Position numbers and translations under genes: made by a program. From UBA11373 sp035291545 (GTDB lineage Bacteria; Actinomycetota; Acidimicrobiia; Spongiisociales; UBA11373), in assembly GCA_035291545.1 (NCBI GenBank), contig DATDRW010000026.1, positions 1 to 30,774 on the forward strand: 30,774 bases of DNA, written 5' to 3'. The notes under the pieces were generated by a model, which saw nothing but the letters and a program-made list of their open reading frames with translations, searched no databases and had not been told where the DNA came from. Of this stretch, positions 1-7,496 are shown in pieces; positions within the stretch are counted from its first letter, which is position 1; each line of letters opens with the position of its first letter.

Positions 1-1
1 G

Positions 2-90
2 GGAGGGGTGGCCGAGCGGCCGAAGGCGGCAGTCTCGAAAACTGTTGGGCCGGATTTCCGGTCCCGTGGGTTCAAATCCCACCCCCTCCG
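2..90 (+). tRNA. tRNA-Ser (anticodon CGA)
   Basis: An acceptor stem GGAGGGG (2-8) pairs with CCCCTCC (83-89), with discriminator G at 90. The anticodon loop CTCGAAA gives CGA, which reads UCG. A long variable arm, typical of class II serine tRNAs, precedes the T-arm GTGGG-TTCAAAT-CCCAC (66-82). No CCA is encoded. The promoter would lie outside the window. Confidence 0.95.
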
Positions 91-104
91 CGCGAGGAGG
101 ACAG

Positions 105-159
105 CAGATTGCAGATTGCAGATGGCAGACAGCAGACCTGCCCTCTGCCATCTGACCCG
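105..159. repeat. Heptamer array forming a hairpin
   Basis: Units of exactly 7 bases run CAGATTG, CAGATTG, CAGATGG, CAGACAG, CAGACC from 105, followed by inverted units CTGCCCT, CTGCCAT, CTGACCC to 159. The 11-base arms 119-129 and 144-154 (CAGATGGCAGA and its exact complement) enclose a 14-base loop. The hairpin sits just past the stop of the minus-strand regulator gene and could act as its terminator. Confidence 0.8.
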
Positions 160-165
160 GCGCGT

Positions 166-618
166 CTAACTGTCCGCCGACACCGGCTTATCCACCACCC
201 ACCGGCCTCCGGCGCGGCGGGCCAGCGACCCGAAGTCGGTGCGCTCGAGGATGGCGATCGTGGCGTCGCGCACTTCCTCCCACGTCGTGCGCAACGTGCA
301 GCCCACTTCCATGGGACACGACGCCGGCATGCTCCTGGTGGCGCATTCGATCGGGGCGAGCGGTCCCTGGAAGATCCGCACCACCCTTTCGAGGGTGATC
401 TCCTCGGGGGCGTGGTTGAGGCGGTAACCGCCCTTGGGGCCGCGCTCCGACCTGACGATGCCGGCACCCCGGAGCTGCGCCATGATCTGCTCGAGGTAGG
501 AACCGGAGACCTGGATCCTGTCGGCCAGTTCCTGCACCGAGAGCGGGGTCTCCCGCCCGTGGATGGCGAGCGCCAGCACGGCCCGGGTGGCGTAATCGGT
601 CTTTCGCGTGATCCACAT
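166..618 (-). CDS. Rrf2-family regulator, probably Fe-S binding
   Basis: This 150-residue protein has the length and layout of Rrf2 proteins. An N-terminal winged helix includes the typical stretch around residues 1-70 (MWITRKTDYATRAVLALA, then GPKGGYRL), and a dimerisation helix follows. Three cysteines at 92, 101 and 107 (C-x8-C-x5-C) lie where IscR, NsrR and RirA bind an Fe-S cluster, so cluster binding is likely but inferred. The spacing differs slightly from the C-x5-C-x5-C type of IscR/NsrR. A GGAG motif precedes the ATG on the minus strand by about nine bases. It is divergent from an ABC importer of the sulfonate/nitrate type, so it probably controls that operon in response to sulfur, iron, nitrosative or redox state. 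The ligand cannot be told from sequence. Confidence 0.88.
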   Translation of the reverse strand: MWITRKTDYATRAVLALAIHGRETPLSVQELADRIQVSGSYLEQIMAQLRGAGIVRSERGPKGGYRLNHAPEEITLERVVRIFQGPLAPIECATRSMPASCPMEVGCTLRTTWEEVRDATIAILERTDFGSLARRAGGRWVVDKPVSADS

Positions 619-701
619 TGGCGGGTTCTCCGGTATGGATTGTCGTCGTTGGAGATTGACACCGTAGGAGGCACTCGGGTACCTTCCCCGTCCACTACCC
701 T

Positions 702-713
702 AGTATTCCTACT
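702..713. promoter_or_regulatory. Candidate Rrf2 operator in the divergent gap
   Basis: The gap between the Rrf2 gene and the importer holds AGTA-TTCC-TACT (702-713), next to a second palindrome CTA-CCC-TAG (695-703). It is AT-rich for this genome and lies about 30 bases before the importer start. Assignment to the adjacent regulator rests on position only. Confidence 0.35.
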
Positions 714-742
714 TCTAAAGTCGGATATATGGAGTCCCTCCC

Positions 743-1780
743 GTGACCCACCCCGCTCTCTCCCGGTTCTTGGCTCCGGTGGCCGCAGTGCTCGTCGGCC
801 TTTCCCTCATGCCGGCCTGTGGTGGCTCAGGCGACTCCACCCCGACGGTGCGGCTGGGGTACTTCGCCAACGTGACCCATGCTCCCGCCCTGGTCGGCGT
901 CGTCGAGGGGTGGTTTGCGGAAGAACTCGGGGACGACGCAACCCTGCGGCTGTTGACGTTCAACGCCGGACCCGATGCGGTCACTGCCCTGTTCTCGGAA
1001 TCCCTCGACATGACGTTCATCGGACCGAACCCGGCGATCAACGCCTACGCCCAGTCGGACGGCGAAGCGATCCGGATCATCGCGGGAAGCACTTCGGGCG
1101 GTGCGGCGCTGGTGGTGAGACCGGGGATCGCGGGCCCGGCCGACTTGGTCGGCGCCCGGATCGCCACTCCCCAACTGGGCAATACCCAGGACGTCGCATT
1201 GCGCGCCTGGCTGCTGGAACAGGGTTTGACCGCCGACCTCGAGGGTGGAGGGGATGTCTCGGTGATCCCACAGGAGAATGCGCAGACGCTCGAAACCTTC
1301 CGATCGGGTGCCATCGACGGCGCCTGGGTGCCCGAGCCGTGGGCCACGCGGCTGGTGTTGGAGGGTGGCGGCGTGGTGTTCCTCGACGAGCGCGACCTCT
1401 GGCCCCAGGGGGAGTTCGTCACCACCCACCTCATCGTGCGCACCACCTTCCTCGAAGAGCACCCCGACCTCGTGCTCGCCGTGCTGAGGGCCCTGGTGCG
1501 CTCGATCGATTTCATCGATGCCGCGCCGGACGCCGCGATGGTGGATGTCAACACGGCCATCGAACAGATCACCACCAGGGCACTGCCGCCGGAGACGATG
1601 GCGGCGGCCTGGGACAACCTCACCTTCACCATGGATCCGATCGCCGACTCGCTGTACGTCTCGGCGGACCACGCGGTGAGCGTCGGACTCCTCCAACCCG
1701 TCGACCTGGACGACATCTACGCGCTCGATCTGCTCAATCAGGTACTGGCCGAACTCGGTCGGGATCCGGTTCAACCGTGA
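743..1780 (+). CDS. ABC importer substrate-binding lipoprotein, SsuA/TauA/NMT1-like
   Basis: A 345-residue secreted binding protein. A short basic start, a hydrophobic stretch and the lipobox LMPAC with Cys26 mark it as a lipoprotein. The mature part has the periplasmic-binding-protein type 2 layout of the sulfonate/taurine/nitrate family: an opening strand VRLGYFANVTHAPALVGV, then FNAGPDAVTALFSESLDMTFIGPNPAINAY, and later SGAIDGAWVPEPWA. It would capture a small oxyanion or sulfonate outside the membrane and hand it to the permease. The start is GTG with GGAG eight bases upstream. The stop overlaps the ATPase start (GTGA). Substrate choice among alkanesulfonate, taurine, nitrate and bicarbonate-type ligands is open; the Rrf2 neighbour would fit a sulfur source. 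Confidence 0.88.
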   Translation: MTHPALSRFLAPVAAVLVGLSLMPACGGSGDSTPTVRLGYFANVTHAPALVGVVEGWFAEELGDDATLRLLTFNAGPDAVTALFSESLDMTFIGPNPAINAYAQSDGEAIRIIAGSTSGGAALVVRPGIAGPADLVGARIATPQLGNTQDVALRAWLLEQGLTADLEGGGDVSVIPQENAQTLETFRSGAIDGAWVPEPWATRLVLEGGGVVFLDERDLWPQGEFVTTHLIVRTTFLEEHPDLVLAVLRALVRSIDFIDAAPDAAMVDVNTAIEQITTRALPPETMAAAWDNLTFTMDPIADSLYVSADHAVSVGLLQPVDLDDIYALDLLNQVLAELGRDPVQP

Positions 1781-2553
1781 CCGCGCCGGGCGTCCGATCG
1801 GCGACGGCGACACGCCCGCTGGTGATCGAGAACGTGTCGAAGACCTACCACGACGGCCGCTCCTCGGTTCCGGCGCTCGATCGCATGAACCTGAAGGTGT
1901 CGGACCGCGAGTTCGTCTGCCTGGTCGGGGCCTCGGGCTGCGGGAAGACCACCTTGCTCAACCTGATCGCCGGGATCTACCACCTCGACCACGGCGCCAT
2001 CGACACCGCCGACCGGCGCATCGGCGTGGTGTTCCAGGAGCCGGCGCTCTTCCCCTGGCTCACCGTCGCCCGCAACATCGACCTGGCGATGCGGTTGCGC
2101 GGAATACCGCCCGAGACGCGGGCCCGGCGTCTCGACGAACTGTTGCGCCTGGTCCATCTCGAAGGATTCGGAGGCCACCGGCCCCACGAGCTGTCGGGCG
2201 GGATGCAGCAGCGCGCCGCCCTGGCCCGGGCGCTGGCTCAGGAGGCGGACCTGCTCCTCATGGACGAGCCCTTCGGGTCGCTCGATGCCATGACCCGGGA
2301 CCGTCTGCACGACGAGTTGGAACGAATCTGGCTGGCGACGGACCTCACCATCCTGTTCGTGACCCACAACGTGCGCGAGGCGGTCAGGCTCGGAGACCGT
2401 GTGGTGGTCCTCTCCAGCCGCCCGGGACGGGTGGCCGCCGAATTCGCCGTGGACATCGAGCGGCCCCGTCGCATCGACTCCGCGCCGGTGGCGCGGCTCG
2501 CCGCCGAGATCACCGACCGACTGCGTCAGGAGGTCCGCCGTCATGGGCGCTGA
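1777..2553 (+). CDS. ABC importer ATPase, SsuB/TauB-like
   Basis: A 258-residue nucleotide-binding subunit with Walker A GASGCGKTT (51-59), Q-loop Gln87, signature LSGGMQQR (139-146), Walker B LLLMDEP (159-165), the D-loop SLD and the switch His197. This is the layout of the nitrate/sulfonate/taurine importer ATPases. The GTG at 1777 overlaps the stop of the binding-protein gene by four bases, which indicates translational coupling. The reading frame stays open far upstream, but that stretch is antisense to the Rrf2 gene or out of frame inside the lipoprotein gene, so only the coupled start makes sense. Confidence 0.92.
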   Translation: MTAPGVRSATATRPLVIENVSKTYHDGRSSVPALDRMNLKVSDREFVCLVGASGCGKTTLLNLIAGIYHLDHGAIDTADRRIGVVFQEPALFPWLTVARNIDLAMRLRGIPPETRARRLDELLRLVHLEGFGGHRPHELSGGMQQRAALARALAQEADLLLMDEPFGSLDAMTRDRLHDELERIWLATDLTILFVTHNVREAVRLGDRVVVLSSRPGRVAAEFAVDIERPRRIDSAPVARLAAEITDRLRQEVRRHGR

Positions 2554-3427
2554 GCCGAACTCGCATCTCGACGCCGACCTGCGCGGGCTCGATGCCCTCG
2601 ACACGCCGCTGGTGGACGCCGCCGGCCGGGCGCAGCGTCTCTGGTCGGCGGTGTGGCCGAAACTGCTGGCGGTGGCCATCGTCCTCGCCGGCTGGCAGGC
2701 GGTGGTGTGGTCCGGATGGCGGCCGTACGTCATCAAGCCGCCGGCCACGGTCATCTCAGAACTCGGCTCGATCATGACCACCGCCCGGTTCTATGAGGCA
2801 GTGTCGATCACGATGCAGCGGGCGGCGCTCGGGTTCCTTCTGGCGACCGTCGTGGGTTCGGCGATCGGCATGGCGGTGTCCCAGAGCGAGCTGCTGCGCC
2901 GCGCCATCGGGTCGATCATCACCGGGCTGCAGAGCATGCCTTCGATCGCCTGGTTTCCCTTCGCCATCATGATGTTCGGTTTGACCGAGACGGCGATCCT
3001 GTCCGTCATCGTGCTCGGGGCGGCCCCGGCCATCGCCAACGGACTCATCTCTGGTGTCGACCACATCCCACCCATCCTGCTGCGCGTCGGAAACGTGCTC
3101 GGGGCGAGGGGCGTGGCGGCGTGGCGGCACGTGGTGCTGCCGGCGGCGCTCCCCGCGTTCGTCTCCGGGCTCAAGCAGGGATGGGCGTTCGCGTGGAGGT
3201 CGCTCATGGCCGGGGAGTTGCTGGTGATGATCGCCTCGCGGCCTTCGATCGGGGTGCGGCTCCACACCGCCCGCGAGCAGGCGGACGCCTCCGGGCTGAT
3301 GGCGATGATGATCGTGGTGCTCCTGATCGGCATCCTGGTCGATTCGCTCGTCTTCGGATCGGCGGAGCGACGCATCCGCCGCAACCGGGGCCTCCTCGGC
3401 GGCGGAGCCAAGGCGGCGATCCGGTGA
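2543..3427 (+). CDS. ABC importer permease, SsuC/TauC-like
   Basis: A 294-residue membrane protein of the binding-protein-dependent permease family. It has about six hydrophobic segments and a clear EAA loop near residues 185-225 (VLGARGVAAWRHVVLPAALPA) that docks the ATPase. A strong AGGAGG (2529-2534) lies eight bases before the ATG, and the gene overlaps the ATPase gene by eleven bases. It completes a three-gene importer (binding protein, ATPase, permease), with the permease presumably acting as a homodimer. The N-terminus has about 30 polar residues before the first membrane segment. Confidence 0.92.
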   Translation: MGAEPNSHLDADLRGLDALDTPLVDAAGRAQRLWSAVWPKLLAVAIVLAGWQAVVWSGWRPYVIKPPATVISELGSIMTTARFYEAVSITMQRAALGFLLATVVGSAIGMAVSQSELLRRAIGSIITGLQSMPSIAWFPFAIMMFGLTETAILSVIVLGAAPAIANGLISGVDHIPPILLRVGNVLGARGVAAWRHVVLPAALPAFVSGLKQGWAFAWRSLMAGELLVMIASRPSIGVRLHTAREQADASGLMAMMIVVLLIGILVDSLVFGSAERRIRRNRGLLGGGAKAAIR

Positions 3428-3456
3428 GAGGCCCCTCCACCGGGGATAATGCCCAC

Positions 3457-3545
3457 GGAGGGATGGCCGAGCGGACGAAGGCGGCAGTCTTGAAAACTGC
3501 TGAACCCCTTGCGGGGTTCCGTGGGTTCGAATCCCACTCCCTCCG
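3457..3545 (+). tRNA. tRNA-Ser (anticodon TGA)
   Basis: Acceptor GGAGGGA (3457-3463) pairs with TCCCTCC (3538-3544), with discriminator G. The loop CTTGAAA gives anticodon TGA, which reads UCA and, by wobble, other UCN codons. The long variable arm is a GC-rich hairpin, and the T-arm is GTGGG-TTCGAAT-CCCAC. The D-arm and anticodon stem closely match those of the tRNA-Ser at the window start. Confidence 0.95.
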
Positions 3546-3550
3546 CGGTA

Positions 3551-3585
3551 GGCACCAGGCACGAGGCGACAGGCACCAGGAGTCC
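3551..3585. repeat. Heptamer array (GGCACCA type)
   Basis: Five 7-base units starting GG run GGCACCA, GGCACGA, GGCGACA, GGCACCA, GGAGTCC. The array begins five bases after the tRNA-Ser(TGA) gene. Its units are partly complementary to the array at 3639-3666, so the two could pair across about 53 bases. Confidence 0.75.
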
Positions 3586-3638
3586 ATACGCGGTTAGGGT
3601 TGGGCCATCGGGCCAGGGGTCGCTTGGCCTCCGGCTAA

Positions 3639-3666
3639 TACCTGATACCTGTTGCCTGATGCCTGT
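3639..3666. repeat. Heptamer array (TGCCTGA type)
   Basis: Four 7-base units run TACCTGA, TACCTGT, TGCCTGA, TGCCTGT and end five bases before the next tRNA-Ser gene. On the other strand they read CAGGCA-like, resembling the array at 3551-3585 in inverted orientation. Confidence 0.75.
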
Positions 3667-3671
3667 TCATG

Positions 3672-3761
3672 GGAGAGGTGGCCGAGTGGCCGAAGGCACT
3701 CGCCTGCTAAGCGAGTAAGGGGCGTATAGCCCCTTCGAGGGTTCAAATCCCTCCCTCTCCG
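3672..3761 (+). tRNA. tRNA-Ser (anticodon GCT)
   Basis: Acceptor GGAGAGG (3672-3678) pairs with CCTCTCC (3754-3760), with discriminator G. The anticodon stem CTCGC/GCGAG encloses CTGCTAA, giving GCT, which reads AGC and AGU. It has a long variable arm and the T-arm GAGGG-TTCAAAT-CCCTC. It is the third serine isoacceptor in the window, and serS lies less than 1 kb away. Confidence 0.95.
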
Positions 3762-3769
3762 CTGAGGAA

Positions 3770-3838
3770 GGTACCGGGTAACAGGCAACGGGCATCAGAA
3801 TTCCGGCTGATCCCTAATGCCCGGCGCCCGGTGCCTCC
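3770..3838. repeat. Inverted heptamer array overlapping the menG-like 3' end
   Basis: The left arm units are GGTACCG, GGTAACA, GGCAACG, GGCATCA (3770-3797). The right arm units are TGCCCGG, CGCCCGG, TGCCTCC (3818-3838) and are roughly complementary. The right arm encodes the last residues (EAPGAGH) and the stop region of the methyltransferase gene on the minus strand. Confidence 0.75.
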
Positions 3839-4458
3839 TTCTTCAGCGCCACCCCGTATACGAACCCGAGTGGTCCCATCCGCCACACCTCCACCAGACG
3901 CAGCGGGCCGCCGGCGTAGAGCACCTGCGGTGGGGGCAGGGCATCGAGGCTGCGATGCAGGTACCGGTACTCGCCGACGGCGCCGATGGTGGCCCCCGCC
4001 ACCGGAAGCACCACCGCGGTACCCATCCGGTGCAGACGGCGCTTCCAGGCCGACTCGGGGCGGCCGAGGTCGACGATCGCCGCCACTCCCCCGGGACGCA
4101 ACACCCGGGCGACCTCGGACAGAGTGTCCGGGATCGAATCGAGGTTGCGCACCACGTAGGCGGAAAAGACCCCGTCGAACCACCCGTCGGCGAACGGGAG
4201 CCGTTCTCCTTTGCCGACGACCCGCCGCACCAATGGATTCAGCGCCAGCATCTCCGGTGAAGGGTCGAGGGCGACGATTTCGCGGTCGCCCAGATCGGGA
4301 TTGGCCGCACCGGTGCCCGCCCCGAGATCGAGCACCCGTCCCGGGGGGAGGTGGGCGACGGCGCTGCGGCGCCAATCGTCGTCGTGTCCCAGGGAGAGGA
4401 TGCGGTTGAGCCGGTCGTACCGGCGGGCGATCCGGGAGAACACCTCCCGGCTGCTCAC
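3814..4458 (-). CDS. Demethylmenaquinone methyltransferase-like protein (UbiE/MenG family)
   Basis: A 214-residue class I methyltransferase. Residues 10-30 (IARRYDRLNRILSLGHDDDWR) match the UbiE/MenG N-terminal signature. VLDLGAGTG (42-50) is the SAM-binding motif I, followed by the acidic ALDPSPEM and the post-motif RVLRPGG. The expected role is C-methylation of demethylmenaquinone, the last step of menaquinone synthesis, at the membrane surface. The GTG start overlaps the serS stop (GTGA), so translation is coupled to serS. The last seven residues are encoded by a heptamer repeat array, so the natural C-terminus may have been altered. It is somewhat short for the family (about 230 residues). 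Another quinone or small-molecule methylation role is possible. Confidence 0.8.
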   Translation of the reverse strand: MSSREVFSRIARRYDRLNRILSLGHDDDWRRSAVAHLPPGRVLDLGAGTGAANPDLGDREIVALDPSPEMLALNPLVRRVVGKGERLPFADGWFDGVFSAYVVRNLDSIPDTLSEVARVLRPGGVAAIVDLGRPESAWKRRLHRMGTAVVLPVAGATIGAVGEYRYLHRSLDALPPPQVLYAGGPLRLVEVWRMGPLGFVYGVALKKEAPGAGH

Positions 4459-5738
4459 GACAGCCGCTCGAACCCGACGAGGGGTCGGAGCACCTCGGGC
4501 ACCACGACCGAGCCGTCGGCCTGCTGGCCGTTCTCCAGGATGGCGATCAGGGTGCGACCGATGGCGACCGCGGTCCCGTTGAGGGTGTGGGCGACGGCGG
4601 GCTCGCCGTTCCCCTCGCGGTAACGGATACGCAGCCGGCGCGCCTGGTAGTCGGTGGTGTTGGAGCAGGAGGTCAGTTCGCGGTAGGCGCCCTGACCCGG
4701 GAACCAACCCTCGATGTCGTACTTCTTGGCGGCCGAGTCACCGAGATCGCCGCTGCACACGTTCACCACCCGATACGGGATGCCGAGGGCGCCGATCAGC
4801 GACTCCTCGACGGCAAGCAGCGCGTCGTGCTCGTTCCAGGACTGCTCCGGCGTGGTGAAGGAGAACATCTCCACCTTGTCGAACTGGTGTACCCGGAAAA
4901 TCCCGCGGGCGTCCTTGCCGTGTGTCCCCGCCTCGCGGCGGAAACACGTGGAGAACCCGGCGTAGCGCAGCGGCAGATCGGCGCCGTCGAGGATCTCCTC
5001 GGCGTGCATCCCCGCCAGCGGCACCTCGGCGGTGCCGACGAGATAGAGGTCGTCGGAGGTCACCACCCCTGCCGCGTCCGACACACCCACCGCGTAGACC
5101 TGGTCACGGGCCCCGGGGAAGAAGCCGGTGCCGAACAGCGCCTGGTCGCGCACCAGCACCGGGGGCACGACCGGGGTGAACCCCTCGGCCATCAACCTGC
5201 CGAGTGCCCACTGCACGAGGGCGAACTCGAGCAGCACCGCCCCTCCCTTGAGGTAGGCGAACCGCGACCCGGAGACCTTGGCGCCGCGATCGATGTCGAG
5301 GATGCCCAGGCGCTCCCCGAGATCGACGTGGTCGAGCACGGGGAAGCCGAAGACCGGCGGGGCGCCGTGCTTGCGGATCTCGACGTTGTCGGCGTCGGTG
5401 ACACCTTTCGGGACCGACGGGTGCGGCGGATTGGGCAGCGGCACCCAGACCGCTTCGAACCCGGCGTCGAGTTCGTCCGCCTCGACCAGGGCGGCCTTGT
5501 AGCGCTCGGCAAGGGCGGCGGCGGCGGCGATCGCCTTCTGCTTCTCGGCACCCTGGAGGCGGGCGATCTGCTTGCCGGTGCGGTTCTGCTCGGCGCGCAT
5601 CTCCTCGGCGGCCAGCCGCGCCCGACGGCGCGCCCCATCCAATGCCACCAGCGCCGGTACGTCGACCGTCACCCCGCGGTGAGCGAACGAAGCGGCCAAC
5701 CCGGCGGAATCACTGCGAAGCAGGGCGACGTCGATCAC
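4455..5738 (-). CDS. serS: Serine-tRNA ligase
   Basis: A 427-residue class II aminoacyl-tRNA synthetase of normal length. The N-terminus (IDVALLRSDSAGLAASFAHRG) leads into the tRNA-binding coiled coil at about residues 25-105. The catalytic core shows motif 2, FRREAGTHGKDARGIFRVHQF, and motif 3 near the end, LNGTAVAIGRTLIAILEN. It charges tRNA-Ser with serine in the cytosol. GTG at 5738 is chosen because it gives the standard N-terminus and lies six bases after a TACCAT -10 element with no ribosome binding site, which suggests a leaderless mRNA. The frame is open further upstream, but through repeat arrays. Three tRNA-Ser genes lie within 5 kb. Confidence 0.96.
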   Translation of the reverse strand: MIDVALLRSDSAGLAASFAHRGVTVDVPALVALDGARRRARLAAEEMRAEQNRTGKQIARLQGAEKQKAIAAAAALAERYKAALVEADELDAGFEAVWVPLPNPPHPSVPKGVTDADNVEIRKHGAPPVFGFPVLDHVDLGERLGILDIDRGAKVSGSRFAYLKGGAVLLEFALVQWALGRLMAEGFTPVVPPVLVRDQALFGTGFFPGARDQVYAVGVSDAAGVVTSDDLYLVGTAEVPLAGMHAEEILDGADLPLRYAGFSTCFRREAGTHGKDARGIFRVHQFDKVEMFSFTTPEQSWNEHDALLAVEESLIGALGIPYRVVNVCSGDLGDSAAKKYDIEGWFPGQGAYRELTSCSNTTDYQARRLRIRYREGNGEPAVAHTLNGTAVAIGRTLIAILENGQQADGSVVVPEVLRPLVGFERLS

Positions 5739-5744
5739 GGGAAG

Positions 5745-5750
5745 ATGGTA
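5745..5750 (-). promoter_or_regulatory. -10 element of serS (leaderless)
   Basis: On the minus strand TACCAT ends six bases before the GTG of serS. This fits transcription starting at or next to the start codon. No good -35 was found. Confidence 0.5.
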
Positions 5751-5766
5751 GAAGGCGGGAAGGAGC

Positions 5767-5815
5767 TTGCAGCATGCAGCCTGCAGCCCTGGCTTCAGCA
5801 TGCCGCTTGCCAGCA
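5767..5815. repeat. Heptamer array (TGCAGCC type)
   Basis: Units TTGCAGC, ATGCAGC, CTGCAGC are followed by decaying 7-base steps (CCTGGCT, TCAGCAT, GCCGCTT, GCCAGCA). It lies upstream of serS, next to the CGGG-type array. Confidence 0.6.
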
Positions 5816-5826
5816 GGCGGCTCGAG

Positions 5827-5903
5827 CGGGCGACGGGCGACGGGCGACGGGCGACGGGAAACGGGTAACGGGAAACCGGAAACGGGAAACGGGAAACGGG
5901 AAG
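5827..5903. repeat. Heptamer array (CGGGCGA/CGGGAAA), 11 units
   Basis: Eleven consecutive 7-base units: CGGGCGA four times, then CGGGAAA, CGGGTAA, CGGGAAA, CCGGAAA, CGGGAAA, CGGGAAA, CGGGAAG. It is the longest array in the window. It ends two bases before the stop codon of the DUF4446 gene (5906-5908, minus strand). Confidence 0.9.
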
Positions 5904-5905
5904 CG

Positions 5906-6349
5906 CTACGCCCCTGCCAGGGCCCGATCCACCGCGGTCTGCTCTTCCATCGAGAGCGGTTCGATTCCCCGGCCGTCGCGGATCATCTTGGTGAAGAAGA
6001 GTGACTGCCGGGGCCCGTGGAGCAGAGTGATCACCAGACCGTCGCGGCGCTCGTTGAGGAGGGCAATGGCCCGCGACGTGTGGCCGGTCCGCTCGTCGTT
6101 GGCGTCGAAGGTGACCACCGCGGCGTACCGCAGCGCACCCGGCATCCGGTCGACCAGGGACTTCACCACCGGCTGCAGCCTGGCCACGGCGGCCTCGATG
6201 AGGGCGAGGTCCTCGTCGAGGCGGCGAATTTGGTCGAGCACGTTCGCATCCCGGGGCAACGCAGAGAACCGACGCCGCTCCGCCGACACCATGTAGATCG
6301 CCATGAGGGCGACGAACAGACCGATGACGGCGATGACATCGATCACCAT
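5906..6349 (-). CDS. DUF4446 family membrane-anchored protein
   Basis: A 147-residue protein with one N-terminal membrane segment (about residues 3-22, IDVIAVIGLFVALMAIYMVS), a helical stretch, and a conserved globular half with RYAAVVTFDANDERTGHTSRAIALLNERRDGLVITLLHG, then FFTKMIRDGRGIEPLSMEEQTAVDRAL. The order GG/T-x-S-x-A-LL, D-G-x-V-x-T-x-x-H-G and LS-x-E-E is typical of DUF4446, a family of unknown function. The start lies one base after the stop of the upstream minus-strand gene, so the two form an operon. The stop codon lies two bases beyond a large heptamer array. Confidence 0.8.
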   Translation of the reverse strand: MVIDVIAVIGLFVALMAIYMVSAERRRFSALPRDANVLDQIRRLDEDLALIEAAVARLQPVVKSLVDRMPGALRYAAVVTFDANDERTGHTSRAIALLNERRDGLVITLLHGPRQSLFFTKMIRDGRGIEPLSMEEQTAVDRALAGA

Positions 6350-6350
6350 T

Positions 6351-7343
6351 TCATCCGCCCGGATTCACGGTGAATCGGACCTTCAGCGAGTCGTTCTCCT
6401 CGTCGTCATCATCTCTGGAGATCGAAACCGAAATCTCGTAGGTCACCCCCGGTGACACGGGGAGATCGGCAAATGTGAGCGAGGTGAGCGTCCCCGCCTC
6501 GAGGCCGGCCACCTCCTGCTCGGTCTCGAACAGCTCGCCGCTGTTGCCGACCAGGTTGAGCGTGACCGTGATCCCGGTCACGTCGACATTGCCCCGGTTG
6601 GCGACCACCACCTCAGCCGACTGGCTGGCGGTCACCGCCACCACCGGCATCCCGCCGCTCACGCCCACCGGGCCCGGTTCCAGCTTCAGGTCGGCAAGAG
6701 CGATGTCGTCGATCGGTGCGATCGACCCGGCCAGGAACATCCGGCGCGCCAGGTCACGCGGCTCGTAGAGCGCGTCGTCGGCCGCGGGCACGAAGGCGAT
6801 CGAGGGCAGGGACCCACCCTGCAGTGTGGTGTCCACTTCTCCGATCCCCGAGAGGAAACCAACATAAGCGCGATCGCCCACCCGAAGATCGATCAGGCCG
6901 CGGGCGAGCGCCACCAGACCCTCCTCGTCGAGCGGATTCGCGGACAGGGCGAGGATTCCGACCCTGGCGTCGCTGATCCCCGATCTCCACGCACCGGCGG
7001 CGATGCGCAGGAACACGCTCGCTGCAGTGAGCGACGCCGGCGCCTCAACGTCGAGGAGGCGGACCACCATCTGCTCGGCCGAGGTCTCCATCGAGCCCAA
7101 CCGTTCGAGCAGGGTCGCCCGGTCATAGTCCTCGACGTTGACGACGAGGTCGGACAGGGAGGCGGTGACATCCTCGGCGATCCCCGCCACCTCGAACGCG
7201 ACGTCGAGATAGGCCCGGGTCGTCTCCCGCTCGCCCTGGGCCTGGAAGGCCCCGTAGGCGACGCCGAAGAGGACGCCGGCCACACCGAGGATGGCGAGCG
7301 TGCGACGACGGCGCTTCCTCCGAGCGGCGGGGGAGTATGACAC
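6351..7343 (-). CDS. Membrane-anchored protein with a C-terminal CARDB-like domain
   Basis: A 330-residue protein of unknown function. A basic cytoplasmic tip (AARRKRRRR) precedes one membrane helix at about residues 14-33. An extracellular helical region follows (about 35-200, rich in Asp, Glu and Ala). The end (about 235-330) reads like a CARDB or Ig-like beta domain: AEVVVANRGNVDVTGITVTLNLVGNSG, then VTYEISVSISRDDDDEENDSLKVRFTVN. GTG at 7343 is the first possible start after the tRNA-Leu gene, whose 3' end is only four bases upstream, and no ribosome binding site is visible. Internal starts would remove the membrane anchor. It is followed with one base of spacing by the DUF4446 gene. Confidence 0.72.
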   Translation of the reverse strand: MSYSPAARRKRRRRTLAILGVAGVLFGVAYGAFQAQGERETTRAYLDVAFEVAGIAEDVTASLSDLVVNVEDYDRATLLERLGSMETSAEQMVVRLLDVEAPASLTAASVFLRIAAGAWRSGISDARVGILALSANPLDEEGLVALARGLIDLRVGDRAYVGFLSGIGEVDTTLQGGSLPSIAFVPAADDALYEPRDLARRMFLAGSIAPIDDIALADLKLEPGPVGVSGGMPVVAVTASQSAEVVVANRGNVDVTGITVTLNLVGNSGELFETEQEVAGLEAGTLTSLTFADLPVSPGVTYEISVSISRDDDDEENDSLKVRFTVNPGG

Positions 7344-7347
7344 TGGG

Positions 7348-7431
<84 letters not shown>

Positions 7432-7484
7432 CCAAGGGCCGGAAATCGTACCACGGGGCCGTTCGGCCACTCCGGGGCCGGGGG

Positions 7485-7490
7485 TACCCT
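7485..7490 (+). promoter_or_regulatory. -10 element of the fhaA operon (leaderless)
   Basis: TACCCT ends six bases before the ATG of fhaA, and no ribosome binding site lies between. It is likely to drive the fhaA-fhaB-pstP-rodA-pbpA operon from a leaderless start. Confidence 0.55.
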
Positions 7491-7496
7491 TGCCCC

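Noticed and set aside
109..2553. One very long open frame ending with the ABC ATPase
   Set aside because: Only the last 258 residues look like a protein family. The rest is antisense to the Rrf2 gene or out of frame within the lipoprotein gene, and the GTGA overlap gives the real start.
2..3545. Genomic island bounded by tRNA-Ser direct repeats
   Set aside because: The two tRNAs have different anticodons and complete genes, there is no integrase, and the importer shows no unusual composition; tRNA similarity alone explains the repeat.
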